From NCBI GenBank assembly GCA_963402885.1, contig OY727097.1, positions 32,412,285 through 32,476,284 of the forward strand: DNA of 64,000 nt. The letters are read 5' to 3'. The notes below the pieces were generated by a model. That model did no database searches. It was given only the letters and a program-made list of their open reading frames with translations, and was not told the origin of the DNA. Positions within the stretch are counted from its first letter, which is position 1; each line of letters begins with the position of its first letter. This DNA comes from Antedon bifida (lineage: Eukaryota; Echinodermata; Crinoidea; Comatulida; Antedonidae). Below, piece by piece: positions 1-9,707 of the stretch. A program made the position numbers and the translations under genes.

Positions 1-66
1 AAAAAGTTGCAAAAAATGGTGGAGCGAAAAATGAAGCCATAGATTGGACGTAGACAAACAACTCAC

Positions 67-3000
67 CAGATCCATAAGCTGTGATCAAAGGTAACCAAAG
101 AACACTTACGACCACAAGGGCAACAGTGCTTACTCTAAATTAGTAGCAAAGATTTGAAAGAAATTAATTTCGTTTTTGTGTCATGTTTGTCAGTCTGTCG
201 ATTTCGTACATATTTTCATTTTCATTCTTCAACACAGTTGGTCATTGACATTGCCGTGGTATTTTGACATTTTTGATATATTTATTATAATAAAAGGAAA
301 CACACCTTCCTACAACCATTAATTCAGCTTCCGATGCATTTTTTCTGATTCGAAGCCAGATATCGATTGTAAAAATCGTACTTGCACTATTAAATATAGA
401 AGTCAGGGAACTCATAAGAGCTGCTAGCATGGCTGCCATCATTAGTCCCCTTAAACCTTATCCAGAAAAATGAATAATATAAATCAATACCTTAATAATG
501 ACAAAGTTTATATGAGTCTCTGTTGTATATACACACGTCGGGTTATAAAGTCTTACCTGTTGGCATTAACTCTAGTACAAGTTTAGGATACGCAATGTTG
601 GTGCAGCCCGCAGGTATACCGCAAACAGCTTCGCATATTTTAGGGTCGGCACATGCCACTTCGTCTACAAGAGATAATAGAGGTAGCTAATTTTAACAGA
701 CAAATAGTCAGAAGTACCAAACTACATACAATTTAGTTAGACTAGACTATTCTTCGGTTAAATCCACTCAGGTTCATCGGCGAGTGGATTTGGTAGAATT
801 CATAATGTGCTGTAAAAACAAATTGGCACGCGCAAGTAATCTTATTAATTAGTTTTTTAGTTTAGTCCAATTTTTATTAAAGCAAAAGTTGAATAAATCA
901 TTTTATTTTGTATTAGTATTGTCTGTATTATTTATTTTGTTGTAACACAGTACGAATTACTGACCTGGGTAAAGTGCTCTGCTGATCATACCGGGAAAAA
1001 TCATTAAAAACATTGGAAGGATCTTGAAATAAGCAGCCATTATGGCACCAGCTTTTGCGTTTGTCAGATTCTTGGCAGATAATGTCCTCTGAACTATAAC
1101 CTATGGCAAATAAGTATAAAAACTTATTTAAGCTACACTAACATGACGCCGTATTCTTAAATAATGCAAGTCTTACAGAAGTTAACCGTCAACCATGAAA
1201 ATGTATAGCTTTATTGTTTTATTTTCAGTAGGCAGTATGTTGAGATAAAGTATTTAAAATATATCAAAAACCCTTAGGGCCTGCGTTTGTATTCTAAACA
1301 AATTACCTGGTTTGTGCAAAAAAACCAACCGGATAATATATGAATACCAAATACCACACCAGGCCATGGTAAGGCAGGATCCTGAGCACTTCTGAATATA
1401 TGAAACGATTCTTCTCCAGGTACACCACAAGTTGTATTACCCCACACTTGCGTTGTGTTCGGTACTGCTGCCATATATTTCAGATGAAGATTTTCCATCC
1501 CGTCAATTTCAATAAAAGCTATAGATAAATAAATAATTATTATGTCTATATTGTACTTTTACATTATCTAGCGAAACATGTGTGTGTACTATAATACTTA
1601 TAGTGATTGTTATTTATTTGTTTTATAGAAATACCAATTAGGCCCGTTATCAACAGCTATCACATCCTTATTATAGGCTAGTAAAAACATCATTTTATGT
1701 ATTAATTTACCTATAATCATTAGAATAAATGCACCAAAAAGCATGACAACAGTCTGAAGCGCATCAGTGTATATAACAGCTTTTAATCCTCCGACGACCG
1801 TGTATATAGCTGTTAAAAATAGCAGAAGACAAACAGACAAATACAGTGGCCATCCAAGCACTTGTTGTATTATTATTGCACCTGCATACATCTCACTCTA
1901 AAAGATCAATAAAAATAGTAAGTACCAGTTTTCAATTGTTACATATTAGTTTTTGCATATTAAAAATGTTGATTTATTTAGACAATTTTAACCTAATAAC
2001 AGATGTGAGCAATGCCTATCTTGTGTTTAGTGAGATATTTATTAAAGAATGTATGACGACACGGCACAGCTTGCTAAGGCCCATGTGAATGGTATTAGTA
2101 ATTGAATATGCATTTAAAAGTTGAATTTATATTAAGATAAATATTTACCGATATAGATCCTATTACGATCAAAATGAGTGATACCACTGCAATGTACATG
2201 CGCACACGGTTTCCGCCGTATCGTTTCTTCAAATATTCAGGCATAGTGTAAGCCTTAGTGGAATAAAACCGTAGAACCAAACGTAGTTACAAACAATGAA
2301 ACACACTATCATAATACATTGATTAACATAGACACGTTTACTGGAATAATTAGGCGTATGTATGATAGGCCGAACTAATACTTATACTTATGCAATTGTA
2401 TTGGTGTACTGTAGGTTGTTGAGGCTGGTTCGAATAAATAATTTATTAAGTTGGGACTAGAAACTTTAACGATGACTTCAAGAAGTAAATTAGATCTATA
2501 ACGAATAACTACAATAATTTTGGCACATAACAATAAACAATCCAAAATATTAAGAAACTTTTTAATCGCTAGTAATGAACTTAATTTTTATTTTAAATAT
2601 TTATGAACCATAATTTTAAATTATATCATATTAATCATTGTTGTCATATTATATTTTGATATTGTTATAATACATTTTTATGTCTTTTTTATCTACAGCT
2701 TACTATGTCGGTCGGTCGGTTGGTCGGTCGGTAAATACTAACTTGAGCACGCGACTACAGCCATATGGCCTTGTTTTATTTACAATAAAAGTTATCTGTA
2801 TTTGTATCAAACATTGTAATATACGTTGGACCAATATAAAACGTGCTTTGTATTTTTGGGGCCAAAAGTTGTTACTGAGCAACATCATCGACATTAAATA
2901 TTTACCCCGGAAGACAAGTAAACTGGTGTGAACACAAATCCAAGTAGAGCTAAACACATAACACCCTGAAAAGGTAACCAAGCAATATTTAGTTAAGTCT

Positions 3001-3757
3001 ACATAATGACAATTGGTGTCTAATAGAATATATGAATTGAGTGTTGGCGCTTAGAAGCAAAAAAAGAAAGCATGACTTACTGAAAATTCGTAAGAAACAA
3101 CAGCATAACCATTCGCCGCCGCTGTGCTGGCTAAACCAATAAACGACCCACTACCGATGTTACTTACATAGATAGACATACCAACCTAATAGAGAACAAC
3201 ATATGAACATTTTTCTTCCTTCAATACTTTTACAGAGTACAGTAAAACTTTAATGCGTGGTTAGAAATATGACCACACTGTCATTGTCTTGAGAGTTTCA
3301 CAGGCTACATAAATTTGAAATTTATAGCTGCTAAACCACTTACCAGCCACCAACTCATGTCTCTTCCTGCTAGAAAATATCCAGATGCGCTTCCCTTGTT
3401 TGATCCCCATGTTGACTATGGAAAAAACACTATACTTTTGGTTATAATTCTTATCCTTTCCTGTGGGTTTAGGTTATTTTTTGTTAAAAACATATTTATC
3501 CACAATCAGGAAAAAAAATTGATTATATTGTGGTCCTATCTTAGATACGAAAAATTGAAAAAAACAAGTTTTTGTAAAAATAAATGTGTTTACTAATTCC
3601 CTCTTCCAAAATCCAGCTGGAATATACCCGCTTTTCATGCAAAACGAACACAAACTGTACGGTAGTACTGCAATTCACTTACCCAAATACCAATTCCAAA
3701 CACAACGCAGAAATGAAGAACAATTATAACAATATCAATTGGATTAAGGTAACTCAT
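67..3757 (-). CDS. SLC5 family Na+-coupled solute transporter (SGLT-like), 3' part outside window
   Basis: Plasma-membrane Na+/solute symporter of the SGLT fold. Coding exons in transcript order: 3683-3757 (start ATG at 3757), 3344-3415, 3081-3185, 2906-2965, 2149-2253, 1711-1897, 1307-1518, 965-1100, 557-664, 306-456, 67-134. All have GT-AG borders and the phases agree (1279 nt, about 426 residues). Family signatures seen: [76 protein letters not shown] and [17 protein letters not shown], which includes the Na2-site serines. SGLT-family proteins are about 600-680 aa, so roughly the last third lies beyond base 1. The His and Trp that SGLT1 uses for sugar (H83, W291) are Ser and Phe here, so the substrate may not be glucose. 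Not assignable to one SLC5 paralogue. The promoter side faces SMIM20, which runs the other way. Confidence 0.92.
2697..2755. repeat. GGTC-rich interspersed repeat fragment
   Basis: The stretch holds tandem GGTC/GGTT units followed by GAGCACGCGACT. The same order (CACTATGTCGGTCGGTC, then a T-rich spacer, then CACGCGACT) is seen in the longer copy at 40981-41080. It lies in an SLC5 intron. Probably a truncated copy of a short non-autonomous element. Confidence 0.5.
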
Positions 3758-4364
3758 TTTCAAAATTAAAGATAGAAAATAAATTAGTAGAAACAAGATC
3801 TGTTTTCTAGTATGCCTTTATTGGGCACAGTAGGTGTTCTCTGCAGATCCAACAAGTTGTTAACACACACTTTGCTATCAGAATAATCAAGATACCTTTG
3901 GGCTGAATCTCGACTTTTGCCCCCAATTACCACATTTAATATTAATAATGTAAACAAAACATATTCTATTAACAATATCCTACAAGTTACAGAGTTGCTT
4001 TTATTAACTTAATTCTAAGTCTGTTCCTCCAGATCATTTGTTTTATAACTTAGGCCTAACTCATTTTCAAAATTAAAGATAGAAAATAAATTAGTAGAAA
4101 CAAGATCTGTTTTCTAGTATGCCTTTATTGGGCACAGTAGGTGTTCTCTGCAGATCCAACAAGTTGTTGACACAGACACTTTGCTATCAGAATAATCAAG
4201 ATACCTTTGGGCTGAATCTCGACTTTTGCCCCTAATTACCATTTAATATTAATAATGTAAACAAAACATATTCTATTAACAATATCCTACAAGTTACAGA
4301 GTTGCTTTTATTAACTTAATTCTAAGTCTGTTCCTCCAGATCATTTGTTTTATAACTTAGGCCT
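3751..4364. repeat. 307-bp tandem duplication covering the SLC5 start codon and 5' flank
   Basis: Two copies, 3751-4057 and 4058-4364, are nearly identical. The copy nearer the gene begins exactly at the SLC5 initiator context (AACTCAT on the plus strand, ATGAGTT on the minus strand). The distal copy carries the same ATGAGT, but the next codon is TAG, so it cannot start the protein. The 5' UTR and any core promoter elements within 300 bp of the start are therefore present twice. Confidence 0.85.
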
Positions 4365-5471
4365 ACGGATTAATTAATGATTCAATCAATATATCAGTAT
4401 ACATTCCTCATCTTCTTGTCAGGTTGTCATTATGTCAATTCACGGTTATAGGTAGCAATGGGCATATCGTGAGAGATAACTGGCGTTTGTCAGTCAAAAT
4501 TGTGGTCTGATCTTGCTTACTCAGGTCATAAGGAGAAACACACCCAGAGTGTGACCAAGGGTCAAATTTATCAAGATAGTTCTTTAACGTTTTAAAATTA
4601 CTTTGTTGATGAGGTACAAGCTTATTGAATGATTTCGAAAACACAGTGCACTCATAATTGTCGTTTTTTTATTTTGACTGATGTGTAATGTCTTTGTAAA
4701 TAACGTTTTAATAATAATTTTTTATAGTCAATAATAGGTTAATAAATACATAATAAGAATGTTTAGAAACCGGCCACTGTTTTCTTTGGCAACATATCTT
4801 TTATCTTTTCTTCTGCTTTTCTTTGGAATGATTTGCTACCAAAAAGCAACATCAATCGATATTTTCTTATTTTGATAGGATAAGATAGACAGATTCTTTT
4901 CCACGCGCGAAAGCATTCTGTGAGTCCGGCAAGCTATATGGGATCTTCAAAGTGATGGAGAATGAAGCGGTGTGTAAATGATTCCTCTGCTTCATCATCT
5001 TTTTTGGGGATTATCTTAGGATACTTTATGGATTATTATTAGGGTGAAAATCACTTATTTTTCTTTCTTTTTTAAAGTAAGACATAAGTCAATTTTAATA
5101 TCACTTTGTAAAGTTCTTTTGTAATTCCCCTTTTTAACCGGCAAGAACTTATGTTTAGTTTTTAGTTTAGTTTGTTTCTTAATTTTCATTCACAAAAACA
5201 TAAATAATCATTACAAAACAAAAAATTTTGTTTTTGGTCTTCAACGCTGACTTGCACTTTTGGTACAATATACTGAGTTACACTGACTGACTCGCATGTA
5301 TTCTTTTTTTTTTATATATAATGTACGTAACGGCTAATTAAGATTAGCCTAATGAGTGTTGTATTATTTTTCTTTGTATAATGTAGGCCTAAAGAGGGAC
5401 TACAGCGACAGGCCCATCGGTCCTTTTGTAGTCTCTCGACTATATATATTATATGCCAACCATTGTTAATG
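4365..5471. other. AT-rich intergenic sequence, nothing recognised
   Basis: No open frame with family similarity and no clear repeat. Intergenic space between the divergent SLC5 gene and the SMIM20 locus. Confidence 0.6.
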
Positions 5472-5825
5472 TTATGATATAATATCATTTTTGGTCAATA
5501 GATGTTTCTTGAAATTACAAACATGGTCACATGGTGCGTTGGCTCCGGGACTTTGATCTGTGGTTAGGGCTTCTTCTATACGATTACGTAGGTGATTCAT
5601 TTGTAATTGTTTTGCGAATTGTACATTGTGGCCTAATATTGAAATGAGGCTTTTGTGTTTGGCTGTTTGTATTTTATAATGTTTGTTCTGTTGACGTACG
5701 GTCATGGTATGGATGAATTTTGCATGCCTCGCTGGTATTTTTGTGTACGAATAAAAACGCCACTGGTGCATTTTACTACTGTACAATACCATGTTATTGA
5801 CCAGAACGGCGTTCCATATGACCAT
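5472..5825 (-). CDS. Unrecognised 117-codon open frame, doubtful gene
   Basis: An ATG-to-stop frame of 117 aa on the minus strand, basic and rich in His, Gln and Lys, without a signal peptide or membrane segment. I recognise no family. A 72-codon frame overlaps it on the other strand, so chance is a real possibility in this AT-rich DNA. Its only support is position: it would share a divergent promoter region (about 5880-6130) with SMIM20. Confidence 0.2.
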   Translation of the reverse strand: MVIWNAVLVNNMVLYSSKMHQWRFYSYTKIPARHAKFIHTMTVRQQNKHYKIQTAKHKSLISILGHNVQFAKQLQMNHLRNRIEEALTTDQSPGANAPCDHVCNFKKHLLTKNDIIS

Positions 5826-5879
5826 CTTGTTTATCTTTCGGATCGAACGTACGACGTATTTATAAATTTATAAAATGCT

Positions 5880-6370
5880 ATTTAGGCCTAGGCCTAGTTA
5901 TTTGTTCATGCTATATAGCCAATCCTACGCCTTTTAGTATTAATTGCAGTATCTCCGCCGCACCTTCTTAATAGTTAAGCCTAGACCTAAGCCACTTTTA
6001 TGGCCTAGCTAGGCTAGGCAGTACTACTCTAGCCTAGCCTAGTTGGTAGGCTATCTCTATGCTAACCTAGATTCGCTACGCCAGGCGACCCGGCCGCCTT
6101 CTAGCTAGGCCTAGATGCTGGCCTAGCATAGGCCTAGGCCTAGGCTATTTTAAAATGCTCAGGAATTTCCTTGCCCAATTTCAAATTGGTGCCCTTCCTT
6201 GTTACAATTGCTCGGCGTCCCTGTCGCCTACTACAGTACAGTAGGCCTGGCCTACAGTCTGGCTGGGTGGGTTTTAATAGGCTATTGTTTTGTAGTATTG
6301 TACTTATTATGGTATTCCTTATTATTATGCCTCAGTCAGCCTTATATTATAATGATATAAGCTTTTTAGG
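5880..6370. repeat. TAGGCCTA-rich, locally GC-richer segment at the SMIM20 5' side
   Basis: Dense overlapping TAGGCCTA and CTAGCCTAG words with a few CpGs (for example GCGACCCGGCCGCC near 6085). It lies where the first, non-coding exon and promoter of SMIM20 are expected, because the coding sequence starts in an exon preceded by a splice acceptor at about 6478. No core promoter motif could be fixed. Confidence 0.5.
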
Positions 6371-6503
6371 CCTAAGTATATAATATCATATAATATAGTC
6401 TATTGCAACAGCCTGCTGTATATGAAATAGAATTACTTATTTTTATTATTAATAATATATTGTTTTTTTTTTTAATAGTTCAAATTCAGGATTCACACAG
6501 ACT

Positions 6504-7109
6504 ATGATTCCACTTCCAAGGACTGGTATCCGAAACAGGAATGGTCTTATCATTGCTGGTTTTGTTGGCTTCATTGGCATAGCTCTATATCCTATTATTG
6601 TTCAGCCATATTTCGATCCTAAACCTTGGCGTAAGTTAGTCATTTCATAATCTTCGGCCCATTCAATTCTTGTAGACTTGACACTGTAATTATCCATGAG
6701 GCACTTGCTACTGGAAACATAATCATGAATGCTTTCTTGCAGAACGTACACAAAATGAGGCAAGGAAGGATATAAAACAAGAAGATATTCAACCAGGAGG
6801 TATGTAAAGCACAATACATTTTTGTAATAACCATTCTAAATTCTCCATAAATGTTTTAATTTCTAAATGTCTTAAATTGTAATGATATCTTTGTTGTGAA
6901 GTTAAGTAATGTTGTGCAATCATTGAGCTAACAAATTCTGTATTGTAAGTAAGTACTGTATGTTGTTGGCAATTATTATTCACTTATCATATCTTCTAAA
7001 ACCATTTTAATCAATTTTCAGTTCTCTATGGATTTATTTTTTTCCTACTTTAGGAATGAGAGTTTGGAGCGATCCATTTTCACCAAGAAAAGACATTCCA
7101 CAGAAATGA
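6504..7109 (+). CDS. SMIM20: SMIM20 / MITRAC7 homologue, complete (79 aa)
   Basis: Small single-pass protein of the inner mitochondrial membrane that in mammals stabilises newly made COX1 during cytochrome-oxidase assembly and is the precursor of the peptide phoenixin. Coding exons 6504-6630, 6743-6799 and 7054-7109 (GT-AG, 240 nt with stop). A membrane segment of about 20 residues (GLIIAGFVGFIGIALYP) starts near residue 14. The conserved C-terminal block reads QEDIQPGGMRVWSDPF, against QEDVQPPGLKVWSDPF in human. The ATG lies 26 nt inside an exon whose acceptor is a T-tract plus TAG ending at 6478, so a non-coding first exon lies upstream. The tail after WSDPF is SPRKDIPQK and lacks the Gly-Arg that vertebrates have there. 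It is slightly longer than the roughly 67-aa human protein. Convergent with the GABA-A beta gene. Confidence 0.92.
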
Positions 7110-7143
7110 AGGTATATAAACAAGAAAGTGACATTATTTATAA

Positions 7144-7259
7144 TATGTGCATGTTGTGCATAACAGTACCTATTTAATTTATTATTCATTTGGTAATAAA
7201 TTATTACCAAATGAATAATAATAAATTAAATAGGTACTGTTATGCACAAGATGCACATA
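7144..7259. repeat. 55-bp-arm foldback in the SMIM20 3' region, with AATAAA at its apex
   Basis: Left arm 7144-7198 and right arm 7201-7259 are near-perfect reverse complements separated by a few bases. The hexamer AATAAA occurs at 7195-7200, at the turn, with another in the right arm. It begins 35 nt after the SMIM20 stop codon, so it would lie in the 3' UTR or at the cleavage site. Confidence 0.8.
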
Positions 7260-8384
7260 CATGCATTTAATGTTTTTGTGTATATGCAAATGAATGATAA
7301 ATTATTTGTTGTTAGCAAAATCAAAAGCAAAGATGAATATTCATACAGTTAGAAGAATACTAAAAAGAACAATCATGCATTTTGAGGTTGACAGAAACTG
7401 CTTAAAAAAAATTGCATAATTTATTGTAAACAAATATACAGGTGAATATTAAAGAGAGCAGGTATAATAATAGTAGATTTTAATTCATCTGCCTTTGTGC
7501 TGAATAACACAATTTCTGAATAGAGTATACACATATTATTATTTTGACACTAAACTGAGATCTGGTAACTATACTGTACTTCATATCTATATTATAGACT
7601 GTATATATACTGTATTATAACAAACTGGGATCGGGTAGACTACACTCCATATAAAACACTGAAATCTGGTAACTATGCTTCATGTCAAGGCGTCACTGGA
7701 ATTCACTTTTTGTGTGTATGCAGTAGAAAAACAAGCTAACAATTAACAGATACTATCATCATTATTACAAACTATTAAACCACTCAAAGAACTATCTTGA
7801 ATAAAAATTTGCATATCATGCATAATATTTTATTTTATGCCTTTACAAAAAGTTACATTTTACAGTACTGCCTTATTTAGAAATATTCAACACTGTAGGT
7901 GTGTGTACACAAACAACAGTACACAATGTGTACCTTATTTTAATGTGATATCAATTGTATTTAATTGTATATTTGAAAGATATCGTAAATGCTGTAAATA
8001 TATCCATTTAAATTGCATTATTAATGTAATGTAAGGCAACTCTGAACCACCATTAAACAATATCTTATCATGCAATATTGCTATTTAAAATTCTTTCATG
8101 GCTATAGACAATTGAATAATATTCCACAGAACACACAATACATATTTATGTTGTTGTGGAATAAAACTCTTACCATAATAATTATTTGATTGATGCACAC
8201 ATTTAGGTAGATAGATTATTACACTTTGCATACAAAGTAAACTATAAGATGTATATCTATTAGAAATGATGTTTTTATTAATGCCATCATATTATAATTT
8301 ATTATTTGTTTATTGATACACCTGAAAATGTATTTATTTACACATTACAGTTACACTAAGGCCATATTTAAAAAGTTCCTTGCT
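7260..8384. other. AT-rich intergenic sequence, no gene seen
   Basis: Contains short ATG-initiated frames only (the longest 65 codons at 7837-8034, with no similarity I recognise). Intergenic space between two convergent genes. Confidence 0.6.
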
Positions 8385-9130
8385 GTGCACCAGTGGCTAT
8401 AGGACCTTTCTAGTGCATCAGTAACTATATGACTTTCTGTATTAGTGCACCAGTGGCTATAGGACCTTTCTAGTGCATCAGTAACTATAGGACTTTCTAT
8501 AGTAGTGCACCAGTGGCTATAGGACCTTTCTAGTGCATCAGTAACTATATGACTTTCTATAGTAGTGCACCAGTGGCTATAGGACCTTTCTAGTGCATCA
8601 GTAACTATAGGACTTTCTATAGTAGTGCACCAGTGGCTATAGGACCTTTCTAGTGCATCAGTAACTATATGACTTTCTATAGTAGTGCACCAGTGGCTAT
8701 AGGACCTTCTAGTGCATCAGTAACTATATGACTTTCTGTAGTAGTGCACCAGTGGCTATAGGACCTTCTAGTGCATCAGTAACTATATGACTTTCTGTAG
8801 TAGTGCACCAGCGGCTATAGGACCTTTCTAGTGCATCAGTAACTATATGACTTTCTGTAGTAGTGCACCAGCGGCTATAGGACCTTTCTAGTGCATCAGT
8901 ATCTATATGAATTTCTATAGTAGTGCACCAGCGGCTATAGGACCTTTCTAGTGCATCAGTAACTATATGACTTTCTATAGCAGTGCACCAGTGGCTATAG
9001 GACCTTTCTAGTGCATCAGTAACTATAGGACTTTCTGTAGTAGTGCACCAGCGGCTATAGGACCTTTCTAGTGCATCAGTAACTATATGACTTTCTATAG
9101 TAGTGCACCAGTGGCTATAAGACCTTTCTG
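8385..9130. repeat. 60-bp minisatellite, about 12 copies
   Basis: Units start GTGCACCAGTGGCTATAGGA and recur every 60 bp. Each unit is made of two related halves (GTGCACCAGTGGCTATAGGA and GTGCATCAGTAACTATATGA), so a 30-bp ancestor was doubled before the 60-bp unit spread. A one-base deletion shared by two adjacent units marks local amplification. Confidence 0.95.
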
Positions 9131-9294
9131 TTTGTCAGTGGCCACCCATAGTGCACCATCCAACGAAGTGACTATCTTTACTGCAATCAGTTGCAATGAC
9201 ACCATATTTTTTGCGAGCAAGCTTTCAATGCTCTAAATCATATTTCCAAGTTACTTATTCCAAAACTTTTTGCTATTTTAAAATTTTTTTTCTC

Positions 9295-9645
9295 ATTTAA
9301 TACATTTATAACCAACCTGGTCATGTATAGTTTATTTATAACCAACCTGGTCATGTATAGTTCATTTATAACCAACCTGGTCATGTATAGTTCATTTATA
9401 ACCAACCTGGTCATGTATAGTTTATTTATAACCAACCTGGTCATGTATAGTTTATTTATAACCAACCTGGTCATGTATAGTTTATTTATAACCAACCTGG
9501 TCATGTATAGTTTATTTATAACCAACCTGGTCATGTATAGTTTATTTATAACCAACCTGGTCATGTATAGTTTTTTTATAACCAACCTGGTCATGTATAG
9601 TTTATTTATAACCAACCTGGTCATGTATAGTTTATTTATAAAGCC
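9295..9645. repeat. 30-bp minisatellite in the GABA-A beta gene 3' flank, carrying AATAAA on the minus strand
   Basis: About twelve units of ACCAACCTGGTCATGTATAG followed by TTTATTTATA. On the minus strand most units read AATAAA, the poly(A) hexamer, beginning about 65 nt after the beta-gene stop codon. Three units have TTCATT instead and one has TTTTTT. The unit is a multiple of three without stops in one frame of each strand, which produces spurious 137- and 141-codon open frames. Confidence 0.93.
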
Positions 9646-9707
9646 AACCACTATTGTAAACTACTGCAACTATGTTTGTTATTGTTGGAAGTATGAATAT
9701 GTTAGTA

